A stretch of 64,000 nt of DNA from Comamonas granuli NBRC 101663 (GCF_000739995.1 NZ_BBJX01000008.1:62001-126000); one strand, 5' to 3'. Shown: positions 16,888 to 26,547, counted from the first letter of the stretch. A program made the numbers and translations. The notes: generated by a model not told the origin, from the letters alone.

Positions 16888-19800
16888 TCAATCGTAGCGC
16901 ACGGTAAAGACCAGGTCGATGGCGCTTTGCTCGCCGGTCTGACCGCGCAGGGTCAGGCGCTGGGACAGGTCGTAGAAGATGTACAGCGTGCCCATGACGC
17001 CCGAGAGGCTGCGCTCGTAGCTCAGGTACAAGTCCTGCGAGATGCGCTTGCCCAGCGTGAGGGCGGCGCTGCTGGCCTCGCTGCCCGCCTGCGGGCCTTT
17101 GATGCCCACTTCGTCCAGGCCCAGGCGCTGGGCGATGCGGCTGCCCGGGTCGCTGCCGCCGCCCAGCAGGGCCAGCGCGGCCTGCTGCATGAGGGCGGCC
17201 TCGGCGCCGCCGGCGGCCGCGCTGCGGCCCAGCACGACCCAGGAGAGCTTTTCCGCGTCGGGCAGGTCGGGGTCGGCGTACAGGCGCACCTGCGGCGCCC
17301 GGGCCGTGCCGCTGACCTGCACGCCCGCGCGCACGCGGATGTGCGGGCGCAGGGCCAGGATGTCGAGCTGCGGGTCGTCGTAGGGGCCGTTCCAGCGCAG
17401 CAGGCCGCTTTCCACGTCCAGCTCCTGGCCCCAGGCGCGGTAGCGGCCCTGCTCGGTGCGCACCTCGCCGGTGACGCGCGGCGGCGCCTGCGCGGCGCCG
17501 CTGCGCTGCAGCTCCAGGCGGCCGCTCAGGCGCGTGGTCAGGCCGTGGCCTTGCAGCGCGAAGTCCGGGCCCAGGTCCAGCGTGAGCGCGATGTCGGGGG
17601 CGCGCGCGGGCGCCACGCGGCCCGGCGCCGCGGGCGCGCCGCCCTGCCGCGGCGCGGCGCTGGTGTGCACGACCACGTCCGGGCCGAGCGCGGGCGCGCC
17701 GGCCTCGGGTAGCAGCAGGGTGGCGCGGTCGGCGCGCAGCGCGCCGCGCAGCGTGAACTGGCCGTCCTGCAACTGCGCGTGCAGGTCGCCCGAGACGCTG
17801 AGCTGCCGGTCCGCGCGCACCAGCAACTGCAGGGCCTGCGCCTGGGCGCGCAGGTCCAGGGCGATGCGGCCGTCCGCCCAGGACAACTGGCCCGTGCCGG
17901 CGAGGCGCCCGCCGTCGGCCGGGGCCGCCGTGCGGTTGCCGCTGTAGCCCGGGATGCGCGCGCGGCTGCCCGGGCCGCCGCGCCACAGCAGCTCGGTGAT
18001 CTCCAGGCGCTCGCCCTGCAGGCGGGCGCGCAGGCGGCCGTCGCGCAGGTCCACGCCGTCGAGCACCGAGCGCACGGTGAACTGGTCGGCCGCGAGCTGG
18101 CCGTTCCAGCGCGGTGCGCTGCGCGTGCCCGAGAGGCGCGCGTCGGCCTGCAGGCTGCCGCGCACGCGCCAGCCCGGCGGGGCGAAGGCGGTCCACACGC
18201 CCAGGTCCGGCAGGTCGGCGCGCACCTGGCCGTCCAGGGGCGCGCCGGCGGGCCAGAGCCAGCCGCTGGCGCTGCGCTCCAGGCGCGTGCGCGCCTCGGC
18301 CTGCACGCGGCCTGCGCGCTCGCTGTCCCAGTGCAGGCGGGCGAGCAGTGCGTCGCCGTCGGCCTCGATCTGCAGCGCCGCCTGGCGCAGGCCGGCCGTG
18401 GCGGCGGGCGCGCTTACGGCGTTGGTGGCGGCGGCGTCGGCGGCGCTCAGGCGCAGGTCGCCGCTGGCGCGCTGCAGGCTGATGCGGGCGCGCAGGCTGC
18501 TGGCCGCGGCGATGTCCCAATGGCCGTCGAACACCAGGTCGCCCGCCAGGCCCAGGCGTGCGAGCGCGCCCGCCCCCCCGTCCGGGGCCCAGGCGTCAGC
18601 CCAGGCGAGCGGCAGGCCCTGCAGCGTGCCCTGGCTGCGCCACTGCGGCGCCCCGTCGGCGGCCTGGGCGTACTGCAGGGGCTTCCAGCGCAGCAGCGCG
18701 CTGCTGCCGGCGGGCGCGGGCGCGTGCAGGCGCGCTGCGCCCGCGCCCGCCTGCACCTGCAGGCGCGGCTGCGTCTGCAGCGCCAGGGCCAGCGGCCCGG
18801 CCAGTTCCAGGCGCCAGGGGGCGCGCGCGCCGGCGGGCGCGGCCTGGGCCTGCAGGGCGTCCAGCTCGGCCTGCCAGCGGCCGGCGCCCTGGGCCGTGGC
18901 GCTGGCGCGCAGTTGCAGGCGCGCCTGCTGCGCGCCCTGGCGCAGCGCGCCGTCGATCTCCACCTCGGCCCGGGGCAGGGTGGCGCGCAGGCTGGCGCGC
19001 GTCTCCAGCAGCTCGATGGCGGCGGCCGGCGCTGGCGGCTGCAGCCGCAGGCGCGGGCTGCTCCATTGCGCCTGCAGCGTGGCGCTGCCGGGGGGGCGGG
19101 CGGCGGCCTGCCAGGGCTGCTGCAGGGCCTGCCAGCCGCCCTGCCACTGCGCCTGCAGCGTGGCGCCCCCCTGCAGGCGCGTGGCCAGCAGGGGGGTGGG
19201 CAGGCCCTGCAGCAGCGGGCCGGGCAGGGCGGCAAGCCACTGCTGGGCCAGGGCGGCGTCCGCCAGTTGCAGGTCCAGGGCGCCGCTGCCGGTGTGCGCG
19301 GCGATGCTGCCGTCCAGCGCCAGCGTGGCGCCCGGCACGCGGGCCTGCACGCGGCCGCGGGCCTGGGGGGCGGCGGTGTCGATCTGCAGGGCCTGCGCCT
19401 GCAGCCGGGCCTGCAGGGCGGTGAGCTCCAGCCGGGCGAGGCTGAGCTGCGTGCCCTGCCAGCGGCCCTGGGCCGCCAGGTGCAGCGCGCCGGCGCGGCG
19501 CACGGCGGGCACGGGGCTGCGCAGGTCGGCGCTGAAGTCCACGCCGCCATCGGCCTGCAGGGCTGCGCTGGCGCTGCCGCTCACCGGGGCGGACGGGAAC
19601 TGGCTGTGCCACTGCGCCGGGTCGATGCCGCGCACCTGCACCTGGCCCTGCAGCGCCTGGCGTGCGGGTGTGTAGCGGCCCTGGGCCGTGGCGCTGCCGC
19701 CGCCGGCGCGCAGGTGGGCGTGCTCCAGGGTCCAGGTGCCGTCCTGCAGGTGCGCCTGGGCCTGCAGCGCGGCCAGGGGCAGGCGCTGGCGGTCCCAGGG

Positions 19801-20790
19801 ACCGGGGCGGGCGTTGCGCAGGTCGGCCTCGACCTGCCAGCCGTCGCCGTCCGCGGGGGCCAGCCGGGCGCTGCCGTCCAGTTGCGTGGCGGGCGCCTGG
19901 GGCCAGAGCGCGGCCAGGTCCAGGGCCTGCAGCGTGGCCTGGGCCTGCCGCAGGGGCTGCGCGGCCCAGGGGGCGATGTGCGCCTGCAGGTCGGCGTGCA
20001 CGGGCGCCGCGGCCTGTGCTGCGCTGCGCACGCGCGCCTGCACGGCGACCTGCGCGTCGGCGCCGGCCAGCGTGCCCTGGGCCTGGGCCTCGGCCTCCCA
20101 GGGCCGGGCGGGGCCGGCGCCGGGCACGGCGGCCGCGACGCGGCCCTGCACGCGCGCCTGCAGCGCCAGGGGCGCGTGCGCCTGCAGCGTGGCCTGCAGG
20201 GCGTAGCGGCCCTGCGCGATGTCCAGGGTGGCGATGTCCAGGTGGTGCTGGCTGCCGTCATAGCGGTAGTGCGCGGCCAGGCCGCCGAGCTCCAGCGGGC
20301 GCGCGCCGGCCCAATGGATGCGCTGCACGCGCAGCGGCAGCTCCACGGGCAGCGGCAGCGTGAGTTGCTGCGGCGGCATGGGCGGCGCGGTGCTGGCGGC
20401 GGGCGGTGCGTCCTGCGGCGTGAGGGTCAGGCGCGCGGCCTGCAGCGTGCTGAACTGCAGGCGGCCCTGCAGCAGCGGCGCGAGCTGCCAGCGCAGTTCG
20501 GCGTCCTGCACCTGCAGCTCCAGCGTGGGGCTGCGCCAGCGCAGTGCGGCAATGCGCCCGCCCGCGCGCAGCGTGCCGTCCACGCCCTCAGCCTCCAGGG
20601 TCTGGTCCGCGGGCAGGGCGCGCGCGGCCCAGGCGAGCAGCGTGGCCAGCGAGCCCGGCGTGCCCGCCCACCACCACAGCCCCCCGGGCAGCGCGAGCAG
20701 GCCCAGGGCCAGTAGCGCGGCAGCGCGCGCCGCCCGGCGCCAGGGGCGGCGGGGCGGGGCAGCAGGGCGGGGTGGGTCGTGCGGGGGCAT
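16888..20790 (-). CDS. tamB: Translocation and assembly module protein TamB
   Basis: This 1300-residue protein is anchored in the inner membrane by one N-terminal segment (about residues 22-44). A very long periplasmic region, extremely Ala/Gln/Leu-rich, has the repeated amphipathic strands of the AsmA/TamB superfamily. The C-terminal DUF490 domain is clear, with the stretches SRIAQRLGLDEVGIKG and LSYERSLSGVMGTLYIFYDL and the final strand IDLVFTVRYD. TamB forms a hydrophobic groove bridging the two membranes and works with TamA in outer-membrane protein insertion or phospholipid transport. tamA lies 107 bp upstream on the same strand, with a partial copy of the dispersed element between them. 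The length is at the family norm. Confidence 0.95.
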   Translation of the reverse strand: MPPHDPPRPAAPPRRPWRRAARAAALLALGLLALPGGLWWWAGTPGSLATLLAWAARALPADQTLEAEGVDGTLRAGGRIAALRWRSPTLELQVQDAELRWQLAPLLQGRLQFSTLQAARLTLTPQDAPPAASTAPPMPPQQLTLPLPVELPLRVQRIHWAGARPLELGGLAAHYRYDGSQHHLDIATLDIAQGRYALQATLQAHAPLALQARVQGRVAAAVPGAGPARPWEAEAQAQGTLAGADAQVAVQARVRSAAQAAAPVHADLQAHIAPWAAQPLRQAQATLQALDLAALWPQAPATQLDGSARLAPADGDGWQVEADLRNARPGPWDRQRLPLAALQAQAHLQDGTWTLEHAHLRAGGGSATAQGRYTPARQALQGQVQVRGIDPAQWHSQFPSAPVSGSASAALQADGGVDFSADLRSPVPAVRRAGALHLAAQGRWQGTQLSLARLELTALQARLQAQALQIDTAAPQARGRVQARVPGATLALDGSIAAHTGSGALDLQLADAALAQQWLAALPGPLLQGLPTPLLATRLQGGATLQAQWQGGWQALQQPWQAAARPPGSATLQAQWSSPRLRLQPPAPAAAIELLETRASLRATLPRAEVEIDGALRQGAQQARLQLRASATAQGAGRWQAELDALQAQAAPAGARAPWRLELAGPLALALQTQPRLQVQAGAGAARLHAPAPAGSSALLRWKPLQYAQAADGAPQWRSQGTLQGLPLAWADAWAPDGGAGALARLGLAGDLVFDGHWDIAAASSLRARISLQRASGDLRLSAADAAATNAVSAPAATAGLRQAALQIEADGDALLARLHWDSERAGRVQAEARTRLERSASGWLWPAGAPLDGQVRADLPDLGVWTAFAPPGWRVRGSLQADARLSGTRSAPRWNGQLAADQFTVRSVLDGVDLRDGRLRARLQGERLEITELLWRGGPGSRARIPGYSGNRTAAPADGGRLAGTGQLSWADGRIALDLRAQAQALQLLVRADRQLSVSGDLHAQLQDGQFTLRGALRADRATLLLPEAGAPALGPDVVVHTSAAPRQGGAPAAPGRVAPARAPDIALTLDLGPDFALQGHGLTTRLSGRLELQRSGAAQAPPRVTGEVRTEQGRYRAWGQELDVESGLLRWNGPYDDPQLDILALRPHIRVRAGVQVSGTARAPQVRLYADPDLPDAEKLSWVVLGRSAAAGGAEAALMQQAALALLGGGSDPGSRIAQRLGLDEVGIKGPQAGSEASSAALTLGKRISQDLYLSYERSLSGVMGTLYIFYDLSQRLTLRGQTGEQSAIDLVFTVRYD

Positions 20791-20850
20791 GTGCTTTCAA
20801 AAAGAGAGCGGCTGGCGCTTGATTCTCAAAGGATTGAAAATAAAAAGTAC
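20791..20850 (+). repeat. Dispersed two-hairpin element, copy 4 (partial)
   Basis: This degenerate copy abuts the tamB start codon, so it lies in the tamB leader in antisense orientation. TGCTTT, AGC and GGCTGGCGCTTGAT fall at the same spacings as in other copies, but the right arm is eroded. A further fragment resembling the left arm (TTTTGATAGCT) occurs at about 20887-20897 beside the tamA stop. Confidence 0.45.
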
Positions 20851-20897
20851 CTGAATTGCTTGTGAATGAAGCGCGAGAAGCTCATGTTTTGATAGCT

Positions 20898-22760
20898 TCA
20901 GAAACTGAAACCCAGCCGCAGGTGCAGGCGCAACTGGTGCGACTGCACGCCCCAGGCGAGGTCGGCCTGCAGCGGGCCCACGGGGCTGCGCCAGCGCAGG
21001 CCTGCGCCCAGGCCCACGCGCGCGCGCAGGGCGCCCGGGGTGTCGGCCACGGCGCCGGCGTCGATGAACACGGCGCTCTCGAAGTCCGTGCGGTTGCCGC
21101 GCAGCGTGACCGGGCGCTGCCACTCCAGGCTGCCCACGGCCAGGTAGCGCCCGCCGTAGAGCGTGCCCGCCTGGTCGCGCGCGGCGATGCTGCGGTAGCC
21201 GTAGCCGCGCACGGTGGTGTCGCCGCCGGTCAGGAAGAGCTGGGTCACGGGGATGTCCGCCGCCTTGCGCGCCAGCACGGCGCCGCCCTCCAGGCGCAGC
21301 GCCAGGCGGCTGCGGCGCTGCACGTTCTCGCCCAGGTCCACGCGGGCCAGAGGCACGAAGCCCTGCCAGCGCAGCAGCAGGCGCGCGAAGGGGTCGTAGC
21401 GCGGGTGCAGCGTGCTGCCCAGGCCGCTCTCCAGGGCCAGGCCCCAGCCGCGCGTGGGCGCCGTGGCCTGGTCGAAGCGGCGCGCCGTCCAGCCGTGGTT
21501 CAGGCTCAGCGCGCTGCTGCGCGGCGGTGCGCCCGGGCCCTGGCTGCTGGCGGTGTCGCTCTGCAGGTAGAGGCTGCGGGTGATGCGTTCGTCCTCGCGC
21601 GTGCTGCCGGCGCGCAGGCGCGTGCTGTTCACGTCGTAGCTGCCCGTGGCCTCGCGCTGCAGCAGCGCGCTGGCAAACCAGCGCCAGCCATTGGCCTGCG
21701 GCAGGCCGCTCCAGGCGCTGGAGAGGCGCTGCTGCGTGCGGTCCAGCGCCACCTGGCTGAGCGCGCGCCAGCCCAGGCCCGGCAGACGGTTGTGCGTGTG
21801 GTCCAGCGACAGGCGCGCGCCGCTGTCGGTGGACAGGCCCGCGCCCAGCACCAGCTTTTGCAGCGGCGCATCGCGCACCTGGGCGATGACGGGGGCGGCC
21901 TGCGGGTCGGGCGCCGCGGTGTCCAGCGTGAGGAAGACGGAGTCGTAGTAGCCGCTGGCGGCCAGGCGCTGCTGGGCGTCGAGCAGCAGCGCCGCGCTGT
22001 AGTCGGCGTCCGCGGGCAGGCGGGCGATGCGCTCGGCGCCCAGCGGGTCGTAGCGCGTGCTGCCGTGCACCTGCAGTGCGCCCAGGCGGTAGGCGGGCCC
22101 GGTGGCGTAGCGCACGCTCAGGTGTGCCTGGGCCGGGTCGGCGGCGATGTCGGCGCGGCTGTCGGCGATGCGCGCCGTGGGGTAGCTGCGCGCCTGGAGC
22201 TGGCGCAGGCCCTCGGCCTTGGCTGCGTCCCAGCCCTGCTGGGTGAAGGGCGTGCCCGGCGGCAGGCTCCAGGCGCCGGCGATCTGCGCCTGGCGGTGCG
22301 CGCGCTGCGCATCGTCTGCGGGGCCTTCGAGCGTGATGTCGGCGCGGGCCACCTGCGTGCGCGCCCCGGGCGTGACCTGCACGGTGATGGCGGGCAGGGC
22401 GCCGGGCGCGGGCGCCGGCTGCGTGGTGATGCGGATGGCGGGACTGAAGTAGCCCAGCGTGGCCAGCAGTTCGCGCGCATTGCCTTCGGCGGCGGTGGCC
22501 AGGCGCTCGCGCTCGCTGGCCTGCAGGTCCGGCAGGTGGCGAAAGCGCTGCAGTTCCAGGTGGCGCAGCAGGTAGGCGCGCAGGGACTCGTCATGTGCGT
22601 CCACCTGCAGGGTGAAGGCGGGGCTGGGGGCGTCTTCGGCGGGCGCCGCAGGCGCTGCGCCGCGGCGCAGCGCGCAGCCGGTGGTCGTGCCCAGGGCCAG
22701 GGCCAGCAGCAGAAACCACAGCGCCGGCCACCGGGCCGGCGCCGCGTGGGGTGGGGTCAT
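20898..22760 (-). CDS. tamA: Translocation and assembly module protein TamA (Omp85/BamA superfamily)
   Basis: This 620-residue outer-membrane protein has POTRA domains in its N-terminal half and a 16-strand beta-barrel. The barrel carries the Omp85 signature GGDTTVRGYGYRS near residue 515 and ends in a C-terminal Phe (LRLGFSF), as expected for Bam recognition. With TamB it forms the translocation and assembly module. The ATG at 22760 gives a signal sequence; the frame is open upstream, but that part overlaps the VWA gene. The signal region ends in GTTTGC, which resembles a weak lipoprotein box, so N-terminal lipidation is conceivable. It starts 5 bp after the VWA gene stop. Confidence 0.95.
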   Translation of the reverse strand: MTPPHAAPARWPALWFLLLALALGTTTGCALRRGAAPAAPAEDAPSPAFTLQVDAHDESLRAYLLRHLELQRFRHLPDLQASERERLATAAEGNARELLATLGYFSPAIRITTQPAPAPGALPAITVQVTPGARTQVARADITLEGPADDAQRAHRQAQIAGAWSLPPGTPFTQQGWDAAKAEGLRQLQARSYPTARIADSRADIAADPAQAHLSVRYATGPAYRLGALQVHGSTRYDPLGAERIARLPADADYSAALLLDAQQRLAASGYYDSVFLTLDTAAPDPQAAPVIAQVRDAPLQKLVLGAGLSTDSGARLSLDHTHNRLPGLGWRALSQVALDRTQQRLSSAWSGLPQANGWRWFASALLQREATGSYDVNSTRLRAGSTREDERITRSLYLQSDTASSQGPGAPPRSSALSLNHGWTARRFDQATAPTRGWGLALESGLGSTLHPRYDPFARLLLRWQGFVPLARVDLGENVQRRSRLALRLEGGAVLARKAADIPVTQLFLTGGDTTVRGYGYRSIAARDQAGTLYGGRYLAVGSLEWQRPVTLRGNRTDFESAVFIDAGAVADTPGALRARVGLGAGLRWRSPVGPLQADLAWGVQSHQLRLHLRLGFSF

Positions 22761-22765
22761 GCAGG

Positions 22766-23953
22766 CTATTTTGACAAAAGCCGCATGGTTTCCTCGAGGC
22801 CTTTGAGTGACAAAGGGTACATGCGGTGGCCCAGGAGCTGCTGGATGATGCTGATGCTCTGGCGGTACTGCCACACGCCCTGCGGCTCGGGGTTGATCCA
22901 GGCGAACTTGGGGAAGGCGTGCGTGAGGCGCTGCAGCCACTCGGCGCCCGCTTCCTCGTTGTTGTATTCCACGCTGCCGCCGGGCTGCAGGATCTCGTAG
23001 GGACTCATGGTGGCGTCGCCCACGAAGATCAGCTTGTAGTCCTTGTTGTACTTGCGGATGATGTCCCAGGTCGGGAACTTCTCGGCAAAGCGGCGGCGGT
23101 TGTTCTTCCACATGAAGTCGTAGACGCAGTTGTGGAAGTAGTAGAACTCCAGGTGCTTGAACTCGCTTTTCACGGCGGAGAACAGCTCCTCGACGCGCTG
23201 GATGTGCTCGTCCATGGTGCCGCCCACGTCCATGAGCAGCAGCACCTTCACGTTGTTGTGGCGCTCGGGCACCATCTTGATGTCGAGGTAGCCGGCGTTG
23301 GCCGCCGTGCTGCGGATGGTGTCGGGCAGGTCGAGTTCGAGCTCGTGGCCCTCGCGCGCGAACTTGCGCAGGCGGCGCAGCGCCACCTTGATGTTGCGCG
23401 TGCCCAGCTCCTGCTGGTCGTCGTAGTCGCGGTAGGCGCGCTGCTCCCAGACCTTGACGGCGCTCTTGTTCTTGCCAGCGCCGCCGATGCGCACGCCCTG
23501 CGGGTTGTAGCCGCCGTGGCCGAAGGGGCTGGTGCCGCCCGTACCTATCCACTTGCTGCCGCCTTCGTGGCGGCCCTTTTGCTCTTCCAGGCGCTTTTTC
23601 AACGTCTCCATGAGCTCGTCCCAGCCCATCTTCTCGATGGCGGCCTTCTCCTCGGGGCTGAGTTCGCGCTCCAGCACCTGGCGCAGCCAGTCGGCCGGGA
23701 TCTCCTTGGTGAAGTCGGCCAGCATCTCCACGCCCTTGAAGTAGGCGGCAAAGGCGCGGTCGAACTTGTCGAAGTGCTTTTCATCCTTGACCAGCGCGGT
23801 GCGCGCCAGGAAGTAGAAGTCGTCCAGGCTCCAGGCGTCCTCTGACTTGGGGCCCACCACGCCGGCCTGCAGGGCTTCGAGCAGGCCCAGGAACTCCTTG
23901 ACGGACACCGGCAGCTTGGCCGCGCGCAGGGTGTAGAAAAAGTCGATCAGCAT
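22766..23953 (-). CDS. VWA domain protein, CoxE-like
   Basis: This 395-residue protein has a CoxE/VWA-type C-terminal half (about residues 215-395) and a helical N-terminal half. It corresponds to the VWA partners of MoxR AAA+ ATPases, which act together as chaperones for metal-cofactor or multisubunit complexes. The moxR gene is three genes upstream on the same strand. The expected metal-site motif DxSxS reads DVGGT here, so both serines are replaced and divalent-metal binding at this site is doubtful. There is no signal peptide or membrane segment, so it is cytoplasmic. The stop is 5 bp before tamA and the start 3 bp after the GNAT gene, consistent with one operon. Confidence 0.9.
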   Translation of the reverse strand: MLIDFFYTLRAAKLPVSVKEFLGLLEALQAGVVGPKSEDAWSLDDFYFLARTALVKDEKHFDKFDRAFAAYFKGVEMLADFTKEIPADWLRQVLERELSPEEKAAIEKMGWDELMETLKKRLEEQKGRHEGGSKWIGTGGTSPFGHGGYNPQGVRIGGAGKNKSAVKVWEQRAYRDYDDQQELGTRNIKVALRRLRKFAREGHELELDLPDTIRSTAANAGYLDIKMVPERHNNVKVLLLMDVGGTMDEHIQRVEELFSAVKSEFKHLEFYYFHNCVYDFMWKNNRRRFAEKFPTWDIIRKYNKDYKLIFVGDATMSPYEILQPGGSVEYNNEEAGAEWLQRLTHAFPKFAWINPEPQGVWQYRQSISIIQQLLGHRMYPLSLKGLEETMRLLSK

Positions 23954-23956
23954 GTT

Positions 23957-24574
23957 TCAGGTCTCCAGCGCCCGTCCATCCTGCGTATGGCGCTGCAAAA
24001 GATAGAGCAGCTGCGCGCGGGCCTCGGGCCATTCGCCGGCGCGCATGCTGTACATCACGGTGTCGCGGATGGTGCCGTCGCGGCGCAGCGCATGGCCGCG
24101 GATCACGCCGTCCTTGCGCGCGCCCAGGCGCTCGATGGCGCGCTGCGAGGCGAAGTTGAAGTTGTCCGTGCGCCAGCCCACCACATGGCATTGCAGCGTG
24201 TCAAACGCATGGCCCAGCAGCAGCAGCTTGGCCGTGGTGTTCACATGCGTGCGCTGCACGCTCGCGGCGTACCAGGTGTAGCCGATCTCCACGCGGCGCA
24301 CGGCGGGGAGGATGTCGTGGTAGCTCGTCGTGCCCAGCACGCGGCCCGTGGCGGCGTCGAGCACGGCAAAGGCGAAGCGGCTGCCCTGCTCGCGCATGGC
24401 CAGCGCCGTCTCGATGTAGGCGCGCGTGTCCTGCGGTTCGGGCACGGAGGTGACGCGCAGCCGCCACAGCGCGCCATCGGCGGCGGCGGCGGCCAGGCCC
24501 GCCTCGTGCGCCAGGGCCAGGGGCTCCAGGCGCACGCCGCGGTCCTGCAGCACGACGGGCTCGACAAAGGCCAT
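23957..24574 (-). CDS. GNAT family N-acetyltransferase, RimJ/RimL-like
   Basis: This 205-residue protein resembles RimJ/RimL-type acetyltransferases. The fold runs from a first strand VRLEPLALAH to the late motif SQRAIERLGARKDG, which is typical of the RimL branch, with GTTSYHDI and the acetyl-CoA region TWYAASVQRTHVNTTAK in between. The donor is acetyl-CoA. The substrate, perhaps a protein N-terminus or an antibiotic-like amine, cannot be inferred. It sits inside the moxR-to-tamB block with 3-5 bp spacing on both sides. Confidence 0.9.
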   Translation of the reverse strand: MAFVEPVVLQDRGVRLEPLALAHEAGLAAAAADGALWRLRVTSVPEPQDTRAYIETALAMREQGSRFAFAVLDAATGRVLGTTSYHDILPAVRRVEIGYTWYAASVQRTHVNTTAKLLLLGHAFDTLQCHVVGWRTDNFNFASQRAIERLGARKDGVIRGHALRRDGTIRDTVMYSMRAGEWPEARAQLLYLLQRHTQDGRALET

Positions 24575-24579
24575 GGCGG

Positions 24580-24810
24580 TTACTCCGCGTCCTGCGGCTT
24601 GCGCGCGGCGCGCCAGCGGCGCGCCGCCTGCAGCCCGCCGCCGCCGCCCAGGCCCACGAGCACGATGCCCAGCAGGCTGGCCGTGCCGTAGCCTTCGTGG
24701 AAGATGTCCAGGCCCAGCAACAGGCCCAGCCAGTAGCCCGCCAGGGCGCCGCCCAGGAAGCCTGCGGCGTCGGTGAGGCCTTCCATCAATAATCGGTTTG
24801 CTGTGGTCAT
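24580..24810 (-). CDS. Small membrane protein, unknown
   Basis: This 76-residue protein begins MTTANRLLMEGLTDAAGFL and has two hydrophobic segments (about residues 11-31 and 38-58), a Gly-rich end to the second, and a basic tail (ARRWRAARK). It is probably an inner-membrane protein. I chose the ATG at 24810 because upstream in-frame sequence is part of a GC-rich intergenic repeat. It is 5 bp from the GNAT gene and about 100 bp from moxR. I do not recognise a family. Confidence 0.7.
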   Translation of the reverse strand: MTTANRLLMEGLTDAAGFLGGALAGYWLGLLLGLDIFHEGYGTASLLGIVLVGLGGGGGLQAARRWRAARKPQDAE

Positions 24811-24827
24811 GGGATCAGTCCAGGTTT

Positions 24828-24910
24828 GCGGCCGGCCCGCCGCCGGGCCGCCCCAAGGCGGGCCAGCCCCCCTGGGGGGCAGCGACCCGTGCAACGGCGG
24901 AGCGTGGGGG
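24828..24910 (-). repeat. GC-rich intergenic repeat of the Comamonadaceae type
   Basis: The gap between moxR and the small membrane gene holds very GC-rich sequence with nested inverted repeats: GGCCCGCC with GGCGGGCC, and GCCCCCCTGGGGGGC. I recall closely similar sequence scattered through Comamonadaceae genomes, but no second copy is in this window, so its repeat nature rests on general knowledge. Confidence 0.45.
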
Positions 24911-25765
<855 letters not shown>

Positions 25766-25784
25766 GAAATTTAATGCAGTTTCG

Positions 25785-25818
25785 TTGACAAATAGACTTG
25801 ACAAGTGCTGGCTATAAT
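25785..25818 (+). promoter_or_regulatory. Probable promoter region of the cytochrome c gene
   Basis: A perfect -10 hexamer TATAAT is at 25813-25818, about 67 bp before the cytochrome start. Two TTGACAA copies (25785 and 25798, 13 bp apart) lie upstream, but their distances to the -10 box (22 and 9 bp) are not the usual 17, so the -35 box is uncertain. The duplicated heptamer could instead be a regulator site. The same gap serves moxR in the other direction. Confidence 0.5.
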
Positions 25819-25884
25819 CTTTGCAGCGCCGCGACTCCAGGGCACGGCCCCGGGGTTTCCATCCACGAAGATTGTGCTCGCAAA

Positions 25885-26547
25885 ATGAAAAAGACGCTTC
25901 TCACGTTGGCCGCTCTGGCTGTCGCATGCGGGACCGCCGCCACCCATGCCCAGGACATCGCGGGCAACGCCCAGGCTGGCGAGCAGAAAAACGCCATGTG
26001 CATCGGCTGCCACGGCATTGTGGGCTACCAGTCCAGCTTTCCCGAGGTGCACCGTGTGCCCATGATCTCCGGGCAGAACGCCGGCTACCTCGTGGCCGCG
26101 CTGCAGGCCTACCAGAAGGGCGAGCGCAAGCACCCCACCATGCGCGGCATCTCCGTGAGCCTGAGCGCGCAGGACATCGCCGACCTGGCGGCCTTCTACG
26201 CCCAGCAGGGCCAGGGCGCCGAGCCGCCCGCCACCCCCAGCCGCCAGCCCAGCCCGCAGGTGGCGGCGCTGCTGCAAAAGGGCGCCTGCGTCTCCTGCCA
26301 TGGCGACAACTTCGCCAAGCCCATCGACCCCTCCTACCCCAAGATCGCTGGCCAGCACGCGGACTACCTGTACGTGGCGCTCAAGTCCTACCAGGCCCAG
26401 CCCGGCCAGCACTACGTGGGGCGCGGCAACCCGGTCATGGGCGGGGTGGCGTCGCAGTTCACCCACGCCGAACTCAAGGCCCTGGCGCAGTACATCGGCA
26501 AGCTCGACGGCGATCTGCGCGTGGTGCCGCAGTCGCGTTTCCGCTGA
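25885..26547 (+). CDS. Diheme cytochrome c4-type protein
   Basis: This 220-residue periplasmic electron carrier has a Sec signal peptide (residues 1-22, ending THA before Gln) and two c-type cytochrome domains. The covalent heme sites are CIGCH (about residue 38) and CVSCH (about residue 136), with methionine ligands likely in HPTMRG and NPVMGG. The layout fits cytochrome c4, which passes electrons from the bc1 complex to terminal oxidases. The ATG at 25885 is the first that gives a clean signal peptide. It is transcribed away from moxR; about 185 bp with a repeat copy follows. Confidence 0.94.
   Translation: MKKTLLTLAALAVACGTAATHAQDIAGNAQAGEQKNAMCIGCHGIVGYQSSFPEVHRVPMISGQNAGYLVAALQAYQKGERKHPTMRGISVSLSAQDIADLAAFYAQQGQGAEPPATPSRQPSPQVAALLQKGACVSCHGDNFAKPIDPSYPKIAGQHADYLYVALKSYQAQPGQHYVGRGNPVMGGVASQFTHAELKALAQYIGKLDGDLRVVPQSRFR

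Noticed and set aside
17779-20715. Long plus-strand open frame opposite tamB
   Set aside because: The product is low-complexity Gln/Arg/Gly and tamB has clear N-terminal anchor and DUF490 features on the other strand.
20898-23552. Longer tamA frame starting inside the VWA gene
   Set aside because: The upstream extension overlaps the VWA coding sequence and lacks a signal peptide; the ATG at 22760 gives the expected secretory N-terminus.
25798-25818. TTGACA-TATAAT taken as a standard sigma-70 promoter
   Set aside because: The spacing is 9 bp (or 22 bp for the upstream copy), not near 17, so only the -10 box is claimed.
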